A DNA stretch of 64,000 bases from an uncultured Devosia sp. (lineage in GTDB: Bacteria > Pseudomonadota > Alphaproteobacteria > Rhizobiales > Devosiaceae): positions 1 through 64,000 of the forward strand of contig NZ_CAMLHM010000002.1 in the NCBI RefSeq assembly GCF_946479885.1. Reading direction: 5' to 3'. A program made the position numbers and the translations under genes. Under the pieces are notes generated by a model that had not been told where the DNA came from, searched no databases, and was given only the letters and a program-made list of their open reading frames with translations. Shown here one piece after another: positions 62,311 through 64,000 of the stretch. How positions within the stretch are numbered: the first letter of the stretch is position 1; the number at the start of each line of letters is the position of its first letter.

Positions 62311-62799
62311 TCAGCGGATATTCGAGACCGGGCGGTCTTCCATCAAAAAGGCTGGTACCCCGTCGATGAATCTGGCGCCGCCACGCGCTGTGTAGGGGCC
62401 AGACATCGGGATGAGTTCGCCGTCGTACCACTCAAAAAATCCAGGATGCGGATCGACAAACGCGGGCGCTGGCGTTGAGGCAATCGTGGCAACGCCAGCG
62501 ATGACGATTTCGCTTTCAGCAGCGGCTTCAATGAACTCGTTGACCACCGGCGTGGGCGCCTCTTCAACACTCTTTTCTACGGGGCCGAAGTCACGAAACG
62601 GACCAGCCGGGCGGCGCGGGAGTCCGCGATGCAGGCCGTACGGAACCGGCTCCGATGGCGCGGCGATGGCGGCTGGCGCGATGGTGTGCCGGCGGAGGCC
62701 AAGAGAACGTGCGGTCACTGCAAGAATCCGTTTTCGTGTGTTCGTTACAAAACGGTCGCCCGGATTTTCGCATAGTGCAAACAAAAAATGAGAATCCAT
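62311..62799 (-). CDS. Unknown protein, first gene of the nine-gene operon
   Basis: This 162-residue protein has an Arg-rich start (FVTNTRKRILAVTARSLGLR), a Pro/Ala-rich middle and a C-terminal FFEWYDGELIPMSGPYTARG. No family is known. ATG 62799 opens the operon; the region with repeats lies upstream. Confidence 0.55.
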   Translation of the reverse strand: MDSHFLFALCENPGDRFVTNTRKRILAVTARSLGLRRHTIAPAAIAAPSEPVPYGLHRGLPRRPAGPFRDFGPVEKSVEEAPTPVVNEFIEAAAESEIVIAGVATIASTPAPAFVDPHPGFFEWYDGELIPMSGPYTARGGARFIDGVPAFLMEDRPVSNIR

Positions 62800-62892
62800 C
62801 TCACACGGCTATGTGTTTCAAAGTTTGAAGGATCGTCATTGCCAATTCGCCCGAGTACAGGGAATTGCCAGAGCCAACATCTCCGGGCTTTG

Positions 62893-62956
62893 TTGCAACT
62901 TGCAAATTGCAAAGAACTCCGTGAACTCGAAATATGAACCATCAATGTTCATATTT
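62893..62956. promoter_or_regulatory. Control region: triple TTGCAA and a 27-bp palindrome
   Basis: TTGCAA occurs three times with a 7-bp period (62893-62912). Some 18 bases further is AAATATGAAC-catcaat-GTTCATATTT (62930-62956), a perfect 10-bp inverted repeat. GAAC also appears twice in between. The region is AT-rich and lies between divergent transcription units (62799 to the left, 63029 to the right). It looks like the operator set of a repressor, or iterons of a replication start. Confidence 0.7.
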
Positions 62957-63028
62957 GCTGCCATTCGTTCCTTGCCAAGGTCGACGGTACTCTCTCCTGC
63001 AAGCCATCCAGGCTACAGGAGAGACGAC

Positions 63029-63514
63029 ATGGACAAGATCATCGCGGCGATCGGAGCCGCGCTGCGAGCAATCGGCAGGACGGTGTGGGTGACGTGCAAG
63101 GTAACCGGCCGGCTGATCAGGAAAATCATCCACTCGGGTGATGCACCAGCAATCCCGCGCGCTGACATCCCGCGTTCCACGCAGCGCCCCAGCAACGACA
63201 ACGGTGTCCGCCTGGTTCGTGAACCGGCCGGCGCCGCGCTGGCGGTGAAGTCGTTGGCGCAACGCATGGCGGCTGGGACTGTTGCGATGCAAGACATGCA
63301 TAACGTCGATGCGGATGTGGTGAAATGGCTCTCTGCGCTCGATCATGGGCAACTTTGTCGCCTGATCTGTGTGGACGACCTGGGCGGCTACATGAACCGC
63401 CGCATCGAAGTCCGGGGTCTGCCGCGGTACCTCGAAATGCCGCCGCGTCCGTCGGAAGGGCGGACAGTCGATCGGGACATGGCGTACACCCCAATCGCAG
63501 CACTCGCGATCTGA
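63029..63514 (+). CDS. Unknown protein with an N-terminal hydrophobic helix
   Basis: This 161-residue protein starts at ATG 63029 with AGGAGAG upstream. The start MDKIIAAIGAALRAIGRTVW is amphipathic, and the middle and end have no known match (LSALDHGQLCRLICVDDLGG). It is transcribed to the right from the shared control region and ends at a strong terminator. Confidence 0.6.
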   Translation: MDKIIAAIGAALRAIGRTVWVTCKVTGRLIRKIIHSGDAPAIPRADIPRSTQRPSNDNGVRLVREPAGAALAVKSLAQRMAAGTVAMQDMHNVDADVVKWLSALDHGQLCRLICVDDLGGYMNRRIEVRGLPRYLEMPPRPSEGRTVDRDMAYTPIAALAI

Positions 63515-63523
63515 ACAAAGCAA

Positions 63524-63556
63524 AGGGCCCGGGATCATCACCCGGGCCCTAATTTC
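63524..63556 (+). terminator. Rho-independent terminator
   Basis: AGGGCCCGGG-atcatca-CCCGGGCCCT is a perfect 10-bp stem followed by aatttcattt, ten bases past the stop of the 161-residue gene. It can act on both strands. Confidence 0.85.
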
Positions 63557-63576
63557 ATTTCGCCGGTGGGCGTGGG

Positions 63577-63771
63577 TTAGTGCCGCTTGTTGAGCTGGTA
63601 CTCGGCAAAAATGCGCGCCTTACGCTCGTCAGCGAGCTCGGCTTGCGACTGCGCCAGCAGCGACCGCAGCCGACGGATTTCGTTGTTGGCAAGCGTGATC
63701 TGCTGCGAAGCGTACCGGCGGTCTTGGCCGTTCTGCATCATGAGCATGCATTCGGTATCTGAAATTTGCAT
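63577..63771 (-). CDS. Small coiled-coil protein
   Basis: This 64-residue protein is almost all helix (ANNEIRRLRSLLAQSQAELA then DERKARIFAEYQL) with heptad Leu/Ile spacing. No family is known. The start is ATG 63771. A plus-strand frame over the same bases is less likely. Confidence 0.5.
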   Translation of the reverse strand: MQISDTECMLMMQNGQDRRYASQQITLANNEIRRLRSLLAQSQAELADERKARIFAEYQLNKRH

Positions 63772-63911
63772 GTCGGTCTCCAGCTCGGATTTCGGGGTTA
63801 ATCTACCCTACCACCGAGGTCTTAAAACTGACCCTGGCGGAAGGGTGGTATTTGATCTTTCGGCACGTAAGTCACTGCTTGTCCCGAGACAATCGACTTA
63901 GAGGAACGGCA

Positions 63912-64000
63912 TTGTCGAGAGCAACCTTCGAGACTGTTACCGGTGATGCCGAGGCCGCCCTCTTCTGCATTGGCGACCTTTTTGCCTTCCGGATCGAATC
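63912..64000 (+). CDS. Start of a possible gene, cut by the right edge
   Basis: A TTG at 63912 preceded by GAGGAAC opens a frame (LSRATFETVTGDAEAALFCI) that runs to the edge. It is too short to name. The 140 bases before it show nothing I can identify. Confidence 0.35.
   Translation, partial: MSRATFETVTGDAEAALFCIGDLFAFRIE

Larger units (their letters stand above)
48332..64000. mobile_element. Left part of a tRNA-Met-integrated element (continues past the right edge)
   Basis: The boundaries are the tRNA fragment on the left, with the integrase right after it, and no right end inside the window. Genes inside are mostly unknown small proteins in tightly overlapping operons, with a more mixed base composition than the strongly GC-biased host genes to the left. 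DNA-related functions recur (integrase, LigD-type ligase, SRAP, DEDDy exonuclease, LexA box), which fits a prophage-like or other integrative element. No virion, terminase or conjugation gene is visible in this part. Confidence 0.8.

Noticed and set aside
62893..62956. LexA box in the palindrome at 62930-62956
   Set aside because: The halves are inverted (GAAC ... GTTC), whereas the alphaproteobacterial LexA box has direct halves (GAAC ... GAAC). Nearby GAAC pairs have spacings of 5 and 9.

Overview
The window looks like the chromosome of a high-GC alphaproteobacterium of the order Hyphomicrobiales (Rhizobiales), probably close to Devosia. The grounds are a LexA box of the alphaproteobacterial type (GAAC-N7-GAAC), a rhizobial-type protocatechuate (pca) operon with pcaDCHG, dense small palindromic intergenic repeats, and long same-direction operons with ATGA/TGATG overlaps. 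No 16S or other taxonomic marker is present, so the genus is an inference.

Bases 1-21,550 are mostly core genome. They hold the N-terminal part of TamA, a MacA/MacB efflux pair, an SDR dehydrogenase, a NarL-type two-component system and an Ldh-family dehydrogenase. Next comes an oxygenase cluster in which the catalytic subunit has lost its Rieske cluster-binding segment while the following gene is a Rieske domain fused to a phthalate-dioxygenase-type reductase. After it lie a GST, FabV enoyl-ACP reductase, a kinase-like phosphotransferase, the elongation factor P set (epmB, epmA, efp), stress-related DUF2934 and DUF892 proteins, and a methyltransferase.

Bases 21,561-37,323 form a minus-strand carbohydrate (probably acidic polysaccharide) utilisation locus. 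It has an acetylxylan-esterase-type deacetylase, a LacI regulator with palindromic TTTGCG operators, a heparinase II/III-type lyase, a complete Opp/Dpp-type ABC importer (binding protein, two permeases, two ATPases), a DUF2264 protein, a D-2-hydroxyacid dehydrogenase, a hexapeptide-repeat/toroid fusion and a ThuA-like protein. Together these would import an oligosaccharide, deacetylate and cleave it, and process the products.

Bases 37,444-48,265 hold the flagellar stator genes motA and motB, then the beta-ketoadipate pathway. The pathway genes are pcaD-C-H-G and, after a gap, pcaI-J-F-B, and they take protocatechuate to acetyl-CoA plus succinyl-CoA. A MarR regulator divergent from a DHA2 drug exporter follows.

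From 48,332 to the right edge lies the left end of an integrative element. It starts with a 3' fragment of an elongator tRNA-Met gene (attachment site) followed by a tyrosine integrase. Visible cargo: a RelA/SpoT-type nucleotidyltransferase, a LexA-boxed divergent gene pair, an XRE regulator, a six-gene operon ending in an SRAP (HMCES/YedK) protein, a LigD-type ATP-dependent ligase without Ku, and a nine-gene translationally coupled operon with a DEDDy exonuclease and a metallophosphoesterase, led by a region with triple TTGCAA and a 27-bp palindrome. No capsid, tail or conjugation genes are visible, so the kind of element (prophage, satellite or ICE) is not settled by this window.
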